A stretch of 64,000 bases of DNA, taken from NCBI RefSeq assembly GCF_020873895.1, contig NZ_JAHWGT010000020.1, forward strand, positions 1 through 64,000, given 5' to 3'. The notes under the pieces are model-generated. The model saw only the letters and a list, made by a program, of their open reading frames with translations, ran no database searches and was not told where the DNA came from. This document shows positions 37,036 through 45,403 of the stretch, piece by piece. This DNA comes from Streptomyces sp. DH12 (GTDB taxonomy: Bacteria > Actinomycetota > Actinomycetes > Streptomycetales > Streptomycetaceae). How positions within the stretch are numbered: position 1 is the stretch's first letter; every line of letters begins with the position of its first letter. The position numbers and the translations under genes were made by a program.

Positions 37036-37052
37036 ATGGAAATGGTTTCCAT
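37036..37052. promoter_or_regulatory. Zur box between rpmG and rpmB
   Basis: 17-bp perfect palindrome ATGGAAA-TGG-TTTCCAT, containing the Streptomyces-type Zur core TGGAAATGGTTTCCA. It sits in the 63-bp divergent gap and can repress both the rpmG-rpmE-cobW-rpsR unit and the rpmB-rpsN unit when zinc is plentiful. Confidence 0.92.
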
Positions 37053-37085
37053 TACCAAGACGGCCCCGAGAGAGGTAGGTCACCC

Positions 37086-37322
37086 TTGTCCGCCCACTGC
37101 CAGCTGACCGGCGCCCAGCCGGGCTTCGGCAACCGCATCTCGCACTCCCACCGGCGCACGTCCCGGCGCTTCGACCCCAACGTCCAGCGCAAGCGCTACT
37201 GGCTGCCGAGCGAGGGCCGGTACGTCCGGCTCACCCTGTCCGCCCGCGCCATCAAGACCGTCGACACCATCGGGATCGAGGCCGCCGTGGCCCGCATCCG
37301 CGCCCGCGGGGTGAAGGTCTGA
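37086..37322 (+). CDS. rpmB: 50S ribosomal protein L28, zinc-independent paralogue
   Basis: 78 residues from the TTG at 37086 ([31 protein letters not shown] start). L28 sequence throughout, with a single Cys at residue 5 and no zinc CxxC pairs. TTG is the only start that fits the family N-terminus; GAGAGAGG lies ten bases upstream. The stop shares a base with the rpsN start. Controlled by the adjacent Zur box. Confidence 0.95.
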   Translation: MSAHCQLTGAQPGFGNRISHSHRRTSRRFDPNVQRKRYWLPSEGRYVRLTLSARAIKTVDTIGIEAAVARIRARGVKV

Positions 37323-37627
37323 TGGCGAAGAAGAGCAAGATCGCGCGCAACGAGCGGCGCAAGGCCGTCGTCGAGCGGTACGCGGCCCGCCGCGCCGAGC
37401 TGAAGGAGGTCATCCGGCGGCCGGGCACCCCGGAGGCCGAGCGGCAGGCCGCCCAGGCGGAACTGCGCCGCCAGCCCCGCGACGCCAGCGCCACCCGCGT
37501 CCGCAACCGCGACGGCGTGGACGGCCGACCCCGCGGCCACCTGCGGAAGTTCGGCCTGTCACGGGTGCGCCTCCGGGAGCAGGCGCACGCCGGGTTCCTC
37601 CCGGGTGTGCGCAAGTCCTCCTGGTGA
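37322..37627 (+). CDS. rpsN: 30S ribosomal protein S14, zinc-independent paralogue
   Basis: 101 residues, the long C-minus form of S14 ([14 protein letters not shown] start, [25 protein letters not shown] end) with no cysteine. Starts on the last base of the rpmB stop (TGATG). Completes the rightward half of the Zur-controlled ribosomal set. Confidence 0.97.
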   Translation: MAKKSKIARNERRKAVVERYAARRAELKEVIRRPGTPEAERQAAQAELRRQPRDASATRVRNRDGVDGRPRGHLRKFGLSRVRLREQAHAGFLPGVRKSSW

Positions 37628-37680
37628 GGTGCGGCTGGTAGCTTGGCGCGGTCTTGCCGACCCACACGGGGGAGTCGATC

Positions 37681-38181
37681 GTGCAGAAGCTCGTACGGAA
37701 CAGCGTGGCGGCCGCGGTGGCGCTGGCCTCGGCCCTGGCCCTGACCGCCTGCGGCTCGGGCGACGGGGACGGCGGCAAGGACGGGGCCGCCTCCGCGGCG
37801 CCGTCCGCCGCGGCCTCGCCGGGCGCGGGCGCGGGGGCGGGGAGCGTGTCCCTCGCCGACGCGGAGGGCGCGTGGGTGGGCGCCACCGACGGCAAGGCCG
37901 TCACGCTGACGATCAGCAAGGGCGGCCAGGCCGTCGTCATCAGCGAGGCCCACGTCTGCCAGGGCGTGGCCAAGGAGGGCGCCGCGCTGACGCTCACCCT
38001 CACCTGCAAGGACGGCGGCACCGACCGCACGTCGGGGACCGTGCGGTCGGCCGACGGCACCCGGCTGGTGGTGGCGTGGGACTCCGGGCGCACGGACACC
38101 CTGACCAAGCCCGCCGCGGGCGTCCTGCCCTCCAACCTCCCGTCCATCCCACCGCTGCCGTCGCTCCCGCCGCAGCCGTGA
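37681..38181 (+). CDS. Secreted lipoprotein, unknown function
   Basis: 166 residues from GTG 37681 with GGGGGAG six bases upstream. Signal peptide ending in lipobox LTAC-G (Cys about 24), an Ala/Gly/Ser-rich linker, then a small beta-rich domain (about 60-140) with two cysteines (HVCQG, LTCKDG) that may form a disulphide. The tail is Pro/Leu-rich (PSIPPLPSLPPQP). Not recognised; not part of the Zur unit by orientation alone, though it follows rpsN by 53 bp. Confidence 0.78.
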   Translation: MQKLVRNSVAAAVALASALALTACGSGDGDGGKDGAASAAPSAAASPGAGAGAGSVSLADAEGAWVGATDGKAVTLTISKGGQAVVISEAHVCQGVAKEGAALTLTLTCKDGGTDRTSGTVRSADGTRLVVAWDSGRTDTLTKPAAGVLPSNLPSIPPLPSLPPQP

Positions 38182-38230
38182 CGGCGGCGGGCGGACCGGC
38201 CCCACGCCGGGGAGCCGCGCGGGCCGTCAC

Positions 38231-38310
38231 CGTGCCGCGCGGCCCCTCAGCGTGACGCGCGGCTGGTCACCGTGACGCGCGGCTGGTCAGCGTGAGGCGC
38301 GGCCCGTGTC
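38231..38310. repeat. 20-bp tandem repeat, 4 copies
   Basis: Units at 38231, 38251, 38271 and 38291, each near CGTGACGCGCGGCTGGTCAC. The middle two differ at one base; the outer two are more diverged. The last copy extends into the 3' end of the DUF2786 gene (stop at 38287-38289). Confidence 0.92.
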
Positions 38311-39447
38311 GGCCCGGTCCGCCGCGGCCGTCCCGTGGTCCCAGCCGGCCCGGTCCGTGGCGCCCCGGACCCGGGTCGTCGTCGTCTCGGGGAACATCCG
38401 GTCCGCCCGCTCCGTGACCGCCACGTCCCGGGCCGCCAGCACCGGCAGCAGCGTCGGTTCCGCGGCCGCGACCCGGCGGGAGGTCGACGCGAGCCGGTCG
38501 CCGAGCCGGTGGGCGTACGCCAGCAGGAACGACTGCCGGAACGTCTTCGTACGCTTGCGACCGCCCGTCCGCTGCTCCGCCTCCGCCTTCACCATCGCCC
38601 CGGTGCCCTGCACGAGCAGCGAGGTGTACAGCAGCTCCACCGACTCCAGGTCCGGCTCGAAGCCGACGACGGTCGAGAAGCCGAACGCCTCGTTCCACAC
38701 CGCCCGGCAGCGGTTCGCCGACGCGACCGCGTCGAGCAGGATCGCCTTGGCCGTCTCGTACGGCGCGTCGACGCCGATCCGGAGCGCGGCGGGCTCCTCG
38801 CCGGTGGGGGTGCGGGCCGCGAGCGACGCCTCGTCCAGGCTGTGGCGCGCCATCAGCTCCTGCGCCTTCGCGGTGAACGCCTCCGCCTCCTCCGGGAAGG
38901 CGGTCGCCTCCGCCTTGGCCAGCAGCGCCCGGATCCGGGCCGGCATGCGCCCCTCGCCCGCCACCGGCGCCGTCAGCGGGGCCGCGCCGGGCGGCGAGGC
39001 GACCGGTTCGAGTGCGGGGAGCCGCACGAGCAGCCGGTACAGCTCCAGCACGGCCGTCGCGTACGCGAACCGGTCGGCCCGCCAGGGCTCCGACTCCAGC
39101 GCGGCCAGCTGCTCCCGCCAGCGCGGCGGCAGGTGCGCGTAGCCGGCCGACTCCGCGCGGACGAGACCGCCGGCCAGCCGCACGTGCCGCGCCTGGAGTT
39201 CCCGGCGCACCACCCGCTCCACGTCGGCGGGCTGCCAGCCGCGCGCCCAGGCCCGGCGCAGCAGCTCCTCCCCGCGCCGCGCCAGCTCGGCGTCGGCCCC
39301 GGGATCGGCGGCGAGGAGGGACGCGGCGGTGTCCAGGGCGGCGGTGTCGTCGGCGTACAGGACGGCGGCGAGGGCCCGCTCGACGGTCGACTCCGCGGCC
39401 CCCTGCCGGCCGGAGGCCCCCTGGCGGCCGGAGCCGCCGGAGGTCAC
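38287..39447 (-). CDS. DUF2786-domain protein
   Basis: 386 residues from GTG 39447, overlapping the HxlR stop by four bases (GTGA). DUF2786 core: RIRALLAKAEATAFPEEAEAFTAKAQELMARHSLDEA near the middle (residues about 180-220), preceded by an Ala/Glu-rich helical region and followed by an acidic-basic helical part. Function unknown. Co-transcription with the HxlR-family gene is likely. Confidence 0.85.
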   Translation of the reverse strand: MTSGGSGRQGASGRQGAAESTVERALAAVLYADDTAALDTAASLLAADPGADAELARRGEELLRRAWARGWQPADVERVVRRELQARHVRLAGGLVRAESAGYAHLPPRWREQLAALESEPWRADRFAYATAVLELYRLLVRLPALEPVASPPGAAPLTAPVAGEGRMPARIRALLAKAEATAFPEEAEAFTAKAQELMARHSLDEASLAARTPTGEEPAALRIGVDAPYETAKAILLDAVASANRCRAVWNEAFGFSTVVGFEPDLESVELLYTSLLVQGTGAMVKAEAEQRTGGRKRTKTFRQSFLLAYAHRLGDRLASTSRRVAAAEPTLLPVLAARDVAVTERADRMFPETTTTRVRGATDRAGWDHGTAAADRADTGRASR

Positions 39448-39857
39448 GGCCGCCGCCCTTCGTCGTACGCGCGGCGGGCGTCGGCGATGGCCCCGCGGTG
39501 GGCGAGCGACCAGTCGACGAGCGCCCCGACCAGCCCCGTCAGGTCGCGTCCGGTGGCGGTCAGCTCGTACTCGACCTGCGGCGGCACGGTCGGGTGCACG
39601 GTCCGCGTGACCAGGCCGTCCCGCTCCAGGCGGCGCAGCGTCAGCGTGAGCATGCGCTGCGAGATCCCCGGGACGAGCCGTTGGAGCTCGGAGAAGCGCC
39701 GCACGCCCCCGGCGAGTTCGACGACGACGTGCACGGTCCACTTGTCGCCGAGCCGGTCCTGCACGTCGCGGACGCCGCAGTCCTCGGCGCAGCTGAGCCC
39801 GGCCGGCCCGGCGGGTTCGGGGCCGCCGCCGGTTACCTCCGTGTGCCCCACGGACAT
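39444..39857 (-). CDS. HxlR-family transcriptional regulator
   Basis: 137 residues. Winged helix of the HxlR family (DVQDRLGDKWTVHVVVELAGGVRRFSELQRLVPGISQRMLTLTLRRLERDGLVTRT). The N-terminal Cys pair (CAEDCGV) resembles redox- or aldehyde-sensing HxlR proteins such as HypR/YodB, where a Cys in this region is the sensor. Divergent from the NmrA-like reductase gene, a standard arrangement in which the regulator represses the reductase. Confidence 0.9.
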   Translation of the reverse strand: MSVGHTEVTGGGPEPAGPAGLSCAEDCGVRDVQDRLGDKWTVHVVVELAGGVRRFSELQRLVPGISQRMLTLTLRRLERDGLVTRTVHPTVPPQVEYELTATGRDLTGLVGALVDWSLAHRGAIADARRAYDEGRRP

Positions 39858-39939
39858 GAAAGTGCCTCCTTACGTGCGTGCCGCCACCACACCCACCATG
39901 GTCGCAGCGCACACGACCACGGAAACGGGGGGCACTCCC

Positions 39940-40794
39940 ATGCTGTTGATCACCGGTGTCTCGGGCGGCCTCGGCGGGCTGGCCGCCGGGCACGCGGCGG
40001 GCCGCGCCGACGTCCTGCTCGGCACCCGCTCGCCGGGAACCGGGCCGGCCGTACGCCGGACCCCCGGCCCCGACGCCCGCCCGGCCGTACGCCGCGTGGA
40101 CTTCGACGACCCGGCGTCACTGCGGGACGCCTTCACGGGCGTACGGACCCTGCTGCTCGTCTCGGCGGGGTACGGCGAGGACGACGTCGTCACCGCCCGC
40201 CACGGCGCGGCGATCGACGCCGCCGAACGGGCCGGGGTGCGCCACGTCGTCTACACGAGCCTCTCCGGCGACGGCGACCACCTGCCGTACGCCCTCCCCC
40301 ACCGCTGGACCGAACGCCGGCTGCGGGAGTCGACCCTGGCGTGGACGGTGCTGCGCAACGGCCTGTACGCCGAGCTGCTCGCCCTCCTCGCCGCGCCGGA
40401 CGCCGACGGGCGGATCACCGCACCGCTCGGCGACGGCGCCGTGGCGGCGGTGGCGCGGGCGGACCTCGCCGAGGCGGCGTTCCGCGTGGCCGACGCCCCG
40501 CAGGCGCACGCGGGCCGGGTGTACGAGCTCGTCGGCGAGGTGCCGCTCGGCGGCGCCGACCTGGCGGCGGCCGTCTCGGGGACGTACGAGCCGGGTGGCC
40601 CGCTCGCCGCCACGCGGGCCGGGATCGCCGCGTCGGGGGCGGCGCCGTTCCAGGTGCCCATGCTGACCGGCACGTACTCGGCGATCGCCCACGGCTTCCT
40701 GGACGGCCGCGGGGTGCCCGGCGGCCACCTGCGCGAACTGCTCGGCCGTGCGCCGCGACCCGCGCTGGACGTGTACGCCGGCGCGGTGGGGTAG
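39940..40794 (+). CDS. NmrA-like NAD(P)H-binding reductase
   Basis: 284 residues from ATG 39940 with GGGGGG eight bases upstream. Atypical short-chain dehydrogenase fold: LLITGVSGGLGGLAAGHA gives the dinucleotide motif, followed by RTLLLVSAGYGEDD and the family's HVVYTSLSG. Resembles the QorB/YtfG-type quinone reductases paired with HxlR regulators. Divergent from the HxlR gene across 82 bp. Confidence 0.88.
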   Translation: MLLITGVSGGLGGLAAGHAAGRADVLLGTRSPGTGPAVRRTPGPDARPAVRRVDFDDPASLRDAFTGVRTLLLVSAGYGEDDVVTARHGAAIDAAERAGVRHVVYTSLSGDGDHLPYALPHRWTERRLRESTLAWTVLRNGLYAELLALLAAPDADGRITAPLGDGAVAAVARADLAEAAFRVADAPQAHAGRVYELVGEVPLGGADLAAAVSGTYEPGGPLAATRAGIAASGAAPFQVPMLTGTYSAIAHGFLDGRGVPGGHLRELLGRAPRPALDVYAGAVG

Positions 40795-40856
40795 TCCCGC
40801 CGGACAGTCCTCCCGTCACCGGGAGGCAGCCGTCCGGTGGGGGCGGGGGGCGGACG

Positions 40857-41419
40857 GTGGGCGAGAACGAGCGGAGGACACCGGCCGGGGAGTGGCCCCT
40901 GCCCGACGACCCGGAGCCGGTCGCGGACCGAGGGGCGGATCGCCCTGTGCGCGGCCCACGACGCCCTGCCGCCGCCGCCCGCCGCCCGCCGCGGAGCGGA
41001 CGCGGATCCTCGGCGAGCTGCTCGGCCCGGTGGCCGGGGTGCGGGTCCGGCCGCCGTTCCACCGCGGCTTGGGGTACCACGTCAGCGTCGGCGCCCGGAC
41101 GTTCGTCGACTTCGACGCCGTCTTCCTCGACTGCGCGCCCGCCACCGTGGGGGCCGAGGTCCGGATCGTCCCGGACGTGCGGACGCCGACCCCGCTCCAC
41201 GAGCTGGGCACCGAGCGGCGGCGGGCCGGCTGGGAGCGGGCCGAGCCGGTCAGCGTCGGCGACGACGTCCGGCCGGGCGACGGCGTGATCGTCTGCCCGG
41301 GGGTGACGATCGGCGCCGACACGGTGGTGGGCGCCGGGTCCGGCGTCGTACGGGGCCTGCCGTCCGGGGTGCTCGCGGTCGGCGACCCGGCCCGGGTGGT
41401 GCGCCGGCTCGGGACGTGA
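40857..41419 (+). pseudogene. Frameshifted maltose/galactoside O-acetyltransferase-like gene
   Basis: Three consecutive reading frames carry pieces of one LacA/Maa-type hexapeptide acetyltransferase. Frame 1 from GTG 40857 reads VGENERRTPAGEWPLPDDPE; frame 2 continues GRIALCAAHDALPPPPAA; frame 3 gives ERTRILGELLGP through to the hexapeptide-repeat end (VIVCPGVTIGADTVVGAGS). Each switch equals one extra base, the first in the GGGG at about 40932-40935, the second in the GCC-rich stretch near 40975-40995. The catalytic His region TPLHEL remains. Either a decayed gene or two sequencing errors in homopolymers. Confidence 0.82.
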
Positions 41420-41523
41420 CGCCCCCGCGTCCGGGCCCCGGATCCGCCCTCGGGACGACGACGGGCTCGCCCGGTCGGCGCGGGGCCGGGGGGACGTCAG
41501 TGCCGGGTGCGAGACTCGCACCC

Positions 41524-43203
41524 GTGAGCGAGCGGTGGGCGCTGGACGCGGTCGAGGGCGGCGGGGCGAGGCTCGTCCCCCTCGACCGCGACGGGCTGCC
41601 CGCCGGCCCCGTCACCACCGAGCCGGACCTGGTGGCGGCGGTGCGGTCGCGGCCGGAGGTCGGCCGGTGGGTGTGGCGGTCCACGGCCGGCCTCTATCCG
41701 CGGCTCCTCGCGGCGGGCGTACGCGTCGAGCGGTGCTACGACGTGGAGGCCGCCGAGCAGCTCCTCCTCGGCCACGAGGGTCGGCTCGGCGAGCCGCGGT
41801 CGGCGGCGGCCGCCTGGGCGCGGCTCCACGACCGGCCGGTGCCGCCCGACCCGCCGGCGCGCGCCGCCGAGCCGGGCGCGCAGTCGTCGCTCTTCGACGC
41901 GGGCCCGACGGGACCGGAGCTGCCCTTCACCGCGCTGCTGGAGGTGTACGCGGACCAGGAGCGCCGACACGGCGCCGCCGAGCACCCGGACCGCATGCGG
42001 CTGCTGACCGCGGCCGAGTCCGCCGGCGCCCTGGTGGCCGCCGAGATGCACCGGGCGGGTCTGCCGTGGCGGGCGGACGTGCACCGCGCGCTCCTGCGGG
42101 AGCTGCTCGGCGAGCGGTACGCGGGCGGGGGCGAGCCGCGCCGGCTGGCCGAGCTGGCGGACGAGGTGTCGGAGGCGTTCGGCCGGCGGGTGCGGCCCGA
42201 CCTGCCGGCGGACGTGGTCAGGGCCTTCGCCGAGGCGGGCATCCGTGTGCGGTCCACGCGCCGCTGGGAGCTGGCCAAGCACGACCATCCGGCGGTCGCG
42301 CCGCTGCTGGAGTACAAGAAGCTGTACCGGATCTGGACGGCGCACGGCTGGAGCTGGCTCCAGGACTGGGTGCGCGAGGGCCGGTTCCGGCCGGAGTACG
42401 TGCCGGGCGGCACGGTCAGCGGCCGGTGGACGACCAACGGCGGCGGCGCCCTGCAGATCCCGAAGGTCATACGGCAGGCGGTCGTCGCCGACGAGGGCTG
42501 GCGGCTCGTCGTCGCGGACGCCGCCCAGCTGGAGCCCCGGGTCCTGGCGGCGATCTCCCGCGACCCGGGCCTGATGGAGGTGGCGGGCCACGCCGACGAC
42601 CTGTACACGCGGCTGTCCGACCGGGCGTTCCCGGCCAGCCGCGACCAGGCGAAGCTGGCGCTGCTCGGCGCGATCTACGGGCAGACGAGCGGCGACGGGC
42701 TGAAGAACCTCGCGGCGCTCAGGCGCCGCTATCCGCGCGCGGTGGCGTACGTCGACGACGCGGCGCGGGCGGGCGAGGAGGGCCGGGTGGTGCGCACCTG
42801 GCTGGGCCGGACCAGTCCGCGGTCCGTGGCGGCGGGCGAGGCGGAGGAGGCGGGCATCCCGCAGGAGGAGGAGAGCGCGACCGGCGGCACGGGCACGGGC
42901 ACGGGCGCGGACGCCCGCGCCCGCGGCCGGTTCACCAGGAACTTCGTCGTGCAGGGCAGCGCCGCCGACTGGGCGCTGCTGATGCTCGCCGCGCTGCGCC
43001 GCGCCACCGCCGGCATGCGGGCGGAGCTCGTCTTCTTCCAGCACGACGAGGTGATCGTGCACTGCCCGGCCGAGGAGGCCGACGCGGTGGCGGAGGCGAT
43101 CCACTCGGCCGGCGACCTCGCCGGGCGGATCGCCTTCGGGGAGACACCGGTGCGGTTCCCCTTCACGACGGCGACGGTGGAGCGGTACTCGGACGCGAAG
43201 TGA
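41524..43203 (+). CDS. Family-A DNA polymerase (bifunctional exonuclease/polymerase type)
   Basis: 559 residues from GTG 41524. Polymerase motifs: A VVADAAQLEPR (about 329-339), B RDQAKLALLGAIYGQT (about 373-388), C QHDEVIVH (about 505-512) with the catalytic acids. The N-terminal 170 residues occupy the place of the Klenow 3'-5' exonuclease but the acidic DxE motif is not visible, so proofreading is doubtful. A TG-rich segment (GTGTGTGAD near 460) is an inserted loop. Distinct from housekeeping PolA, which is about 900 residues. Confidence 0.88.
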   Translation: MSERWALDAVEGGGARLVPLDRDGLPAGPVTTEPDLVAAVRSRPEVGRWVWRSTAGLYPRLLAAGVRVERCYDVEAAEQLLLGHEGRLGEPRSAAAAWARLHDRPVPPDPPARAAEPGAQSSLFDAGPTGPELPFTALLEVYADQERRHGAAEHPDRMRLLTAAESAGALVAAEMHRAGLPWRADVHRALLRELLGERYAGGGEPRRLAELADEVSEAFGRRVRPDLPADVVRAFAEAGIRVRSTRRWELAKHDHPAVAPLLEYKKLYRIWTAHGWSWLQDWVREGRFRPEYVPGGTVSGRWTTNGGGALQIPKVIRQAVVADEGWRLVVADAAQLEPRVLAAISRDPGLMEVAGHADDLYTRLSDRAFPASRDQAKLALLGAIYGQTSGDGLKNLAALRRRYPRAVAYVDDAARAGEEGRVVRTWLGRTSPRSVAAGEAEEAGIPQEEESATGGTGTGTGADARARGRFTRNFVVQGSAADWALLMLAALRRATAGMRAELVFFQHDEVIVHCPAEEADAVAEAIHSAGDLAGRIAFGETPVRFPFTTATVERYSDAK

Positions 43204-43269
43204 GGACCGCGCGCGGGTCCCCGCCCGCCCGGGGAGGGCCGGGTCGGGACCCGCGGCACGGCCGGCCGG

Positions 43270-44565
43270 CTACTTCCGCAGCTCCAGCCACTCCGGGCTG
43301 GTGGCGAGGGCCTTGAGCTGCGCGGTCGACAGCACGGGCTCGGCGCGGGTGGCCGCCTCGTGCTGGGCGCCGGCGTTGAACGCCGAGACGACGACGCGGT
43401 AGCCGTCGGGGCGGAGCGTGTCGACGGTCCACATGACGACGCCCTCGCCGCCCTTCTCGCCGGGTCCCTGGCGCACGGCGACCTTGGTGCCGTCCGGCAG
43501 GGTCTCGTAGGAGCCCGCCGGGAAGAGCCGGTCGGCGACGTCGCCCATGCGGAGCTGGGCGTTGACCTGGACCAGGCCGCGGCCCGCCCCGTCGTCGACG
43601 ACCGCGTACGCGAACCCGTCGTCGCCCCCGTCGTCCGTGACGGTGAGCCCGTCGGGCAGCAGGGACAGCAGGGTGGGGCGCACCGCCGCCCCGTCGAGGG
43701 AGCCGCCGGTGTCGGAGGCGCCGCCGGACGGCCCGGTGGACGGCTTCCCCTCGACCGGCTGCGGTATGGCGCGCAGCACGGGCGCCCACGCCGGGTGGGT
43801 GACGATCTGCCTCAGCTGGGCGGTGCTGAACGGCGGGTCGGCGCGCGAGACGTCGGCGCCCTTCTGCGCGGGCGCGTTCCACGTGTTGAGGTCGGTGACG
43901 AGCCCGTCCGCGCGGAGCACGGTGGCGCGCCAGTTCTTGGTCTCCTCGCGCCGGTCGGGGTACTCGTACCCCTGGAAGAGCACCAGGCGCGACCCGTCCG
44001 GCAGCCCCTCGGCGCTGCAGGCGTCGTAGTCGACGAACACTTCGTCGGGGCACTCGGAGTACCCCTCGTCGCCGGGGGCGGCCCGGAAGAAGCCGATGCT
44101 GACGGCGGCGGGGCCGCGGCCGTCGTCGTAGACGCCGGAGGCCATCGGGCCGAGCTCGTCGGCGGTGCCCCGGGACCGCCCGTCCCGCAGCTTGCCGCCC
44201 TTGGGCAGCACCTTGCGGAAGGTGGCGAGGACGTCGGCGGCGGGGACCGTGCCGGCCATGGTGGACGCCTCGGGCCGGGCGGTCGACTGCCGCGGGGCGG
44301 GCGGGGCGGCGACGGCCGCGCCGTCGCCGGTCCGGTGCCCGTCGAGCGTCCCCGTCGCGTACGCGCCGCCGACTGCGACCAGCGCCAGCGTCAGCACGCT
44401 GCCGGTGACCGCCCCGGCGCGCCGCCGCGCCACCCGGCGCCGGCCCCGGCTCAGCCCTCCGGTCACCAGGCCCTCCCCCCCGTCCGGCGCGAAACCGTCA
44501 CCGGTGCAACGCAGGACGACGGCGAGGTCCTCCTCGAACCGCGATGTGCGTTCTTCTGCGGACAT
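43270..44565 (-). CDS. Single-pass membrane protein, partner of ECF sigma factor
   Basis: About 431 residues from ATG 44565, where GGAG lies 11 bases upstream. The cytoplasmic N-terminus of about 50 residues is followed by one membrane helix (AVTGSVLTLALVAVGGAYA). The extracellular part is two similar halves, each ending in a FSTAQLRQI- / LSTAQLKAL-type motif (around 245 and 415). It follows the sigma gene on the same strand and may act as its anti-sigma factor, but no ZAS-type HxxxCxxC motif is visible, so this role is inferred from context. Confidence 0.78.
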   Translation of the reverse strand: MSAEERTSRFEEDLAVVLRCTGDGFAPDGGEGLVTGGLSRGRRRVARRRAGAVTGSVLTLALVAVGGAYATGTLDGHRTGDGAAVAAPPAPRQSTARPEASTMAGTVPAADVLATFRKVLPKGGKLRDGRSRGTADELGPMASGVYDDGRGPAAVSIGFFRAAPGDEGYSECPDEVFVDYDACSAEGLPDGSRLVLFQGYEYPDRREETKNWRATVLRADGLVTDLNTWNAPAQKGADVSRADPPFSTAQLRQIVTHPAWAPVLRAIPQPVEGKPSTGPSGGASDTGGSLDGAAVRPTLLSLLPDGLTVTDDGGDDGFAYAVVDDGAGRGLVQVNAQLRMGDVADRLFPAGSYETLPDGTKVAVRQGPGEKGGEGVVMWTVDTLRPDGYRVVVSAFNAGAQHEAATRAEPVLSTAQLKALATSPEWLELRK

Positions 44566-44656
44566 GCTGCGACCAACTCCGTCCATGAGGCGTACGTGTC
44601 CGGACGACGGGCGGCGCGCGGTGCGCGACGGGCAGTGTGCGGCGGGCGGTGCGCGG

Positions 44657-45190
44657 TCATGGCGCGGCGTACTCGGCGATGCCGCCGCCCAGCCGCTCCC
44701 GCAGCCGGGCGAGTGCGCGCACCGAGCGGGTGCGCACGGCGGCGGAGCTGACCCGCATCGCCTCGGCGGTCTCCTCGACGCTGCGGTCCTCCCAGTAGCG
44801 CAGCACGATCACCGCCCGGTCCTTCGGCGCCAGCCCGGCCAGCGCGTCGAGCAGCGCGACCCGCAGCGCCGGGTCGTCCCCGGGCGCGGCGCTCCGCGCG
44901 GTGTCGGGCAGCTCGCCGACGGGTCGCTCGGCGGCCGACCGGCGCCGCCGGTGACTCAGGAAGGCCCGGACCAGGACCGTCTGCGCGTACGCGGCGGGGT
45001 TGTCGATCCGCGCCGCCCGGCCGCGCAGACCGGTCCGCCCCCACAGGGCGTACATCCGGCCCAGCGTCTCCTGCACCAGGTCCTCGGCGAGGTGGGTGTC
45101 GCCGCTGGTGAGCAGGCAGGCCGAGCGGAAGAGGTGCCCGGACCGCCCGGTGGCGAACTGCAGGAACTCGTCCGTGCGGGCCCTGTCCAT
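44657..45190 (-). CDS. SigE-subfamily ECF sigma factor
   Basis: 177 residues. Region 2 (FLQFATGRSGHLFRSACLLTSGDTHLAEDLVQETLGRMY) and region 4 (LAGLAPKDRAVIVLRYWEDRSVEETAEAMRVSSAAVRTRSVRALARL) of the actinobacterial SigE-type ECF subfamily. The 91-bp gap to the membrane-protein gene suggests one transcript. A 28-bp direct repeat with a GAAAC element lies upstream and may be an autoregulated promoter. Confidence 0.93.
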   Translation of the reverse strand: MDRARTDEFLQFATGRSGHLFRSACLLTSGDTHLAEDLVQETLGRMYALWGRTGLRGRAARIDNPAAYAQTVLVRAFLSHRRRRSAAERPVGELPDTARSAAPGDDPALRVALLDALAGLAPKDRAVIVLRYWEDRSVEETAEAMRVSSAAVRTRSVRALARLRERLGGGIAEYAAP

Positions 45191-45231
45191 GCCCTCCCCC
45201 TCGTACCGCTGCCGTCGTCGTCCATCCCACT

Positions 45232-45258
45232 GACGCGGCGGCCCCCGGGGAATGTTTC
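45232..45258 (-). promoter_or_regulatory. Candidate autoregulated ECF promoter
   Basis: On the minus strand, GAAAC (45254-45258) is followed 18 bases later by CGTC (45232-45235), close to the GGAAC-N16/17-CGTC form of ECF promoters, 42 bases before the sigma start. The -35 is off-consensus by one base. Confidence 0.4.
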
Positions 45259-45309
45259 ACGCCCGGTGAGGAGGAGGCGGCGGGGAGTGTTCCACGCTCG
45301 GTGAGGAGG
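45247..45309. repeat. 28-bp direct repeat upstream of ECF sigma gene
   Basis: Copies at 45247-45274 and 45282-45309 differ at three positions (GGGGAATGTTTCACGCCCGG versus GGGGAGTGTTCCACGCTCGG) and both end GTGAGGAGG. The start-to-start distance is 35 bp. Confidence 0.85.
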
Positions 45310-45336
45310 GGGCCGGCGGGCGTGCCGGCACGGACG

Positions 45337-45380
45337 TGGGCGGGCCCCGCACCCGTGGTCTCGGATGCGGGGCCCGCCCA
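45337..45380. terminator. Terminator hairpin downstream of rodlin 2
   Basis: Perfect 15-bp inverted repeat TGGGCGGGCCCCGCA / TGCGGGGCCCGCCCA with a 14-base loop, 24 bp past the stop of the second rodlin on the minus strand. Confidence 0.85.
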
Positions 45381-45403
45381 TGCGCGCGATGGCGGGGACG
45401 ACG

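Noticed and set aside
37654-37681. Upstream ATG-like start for the lipoprotein after rpsN
   Set aside because: It would put nine residues before the signal peptide; the GTG at 37681 has a proper ribosome site and a normal signal length.
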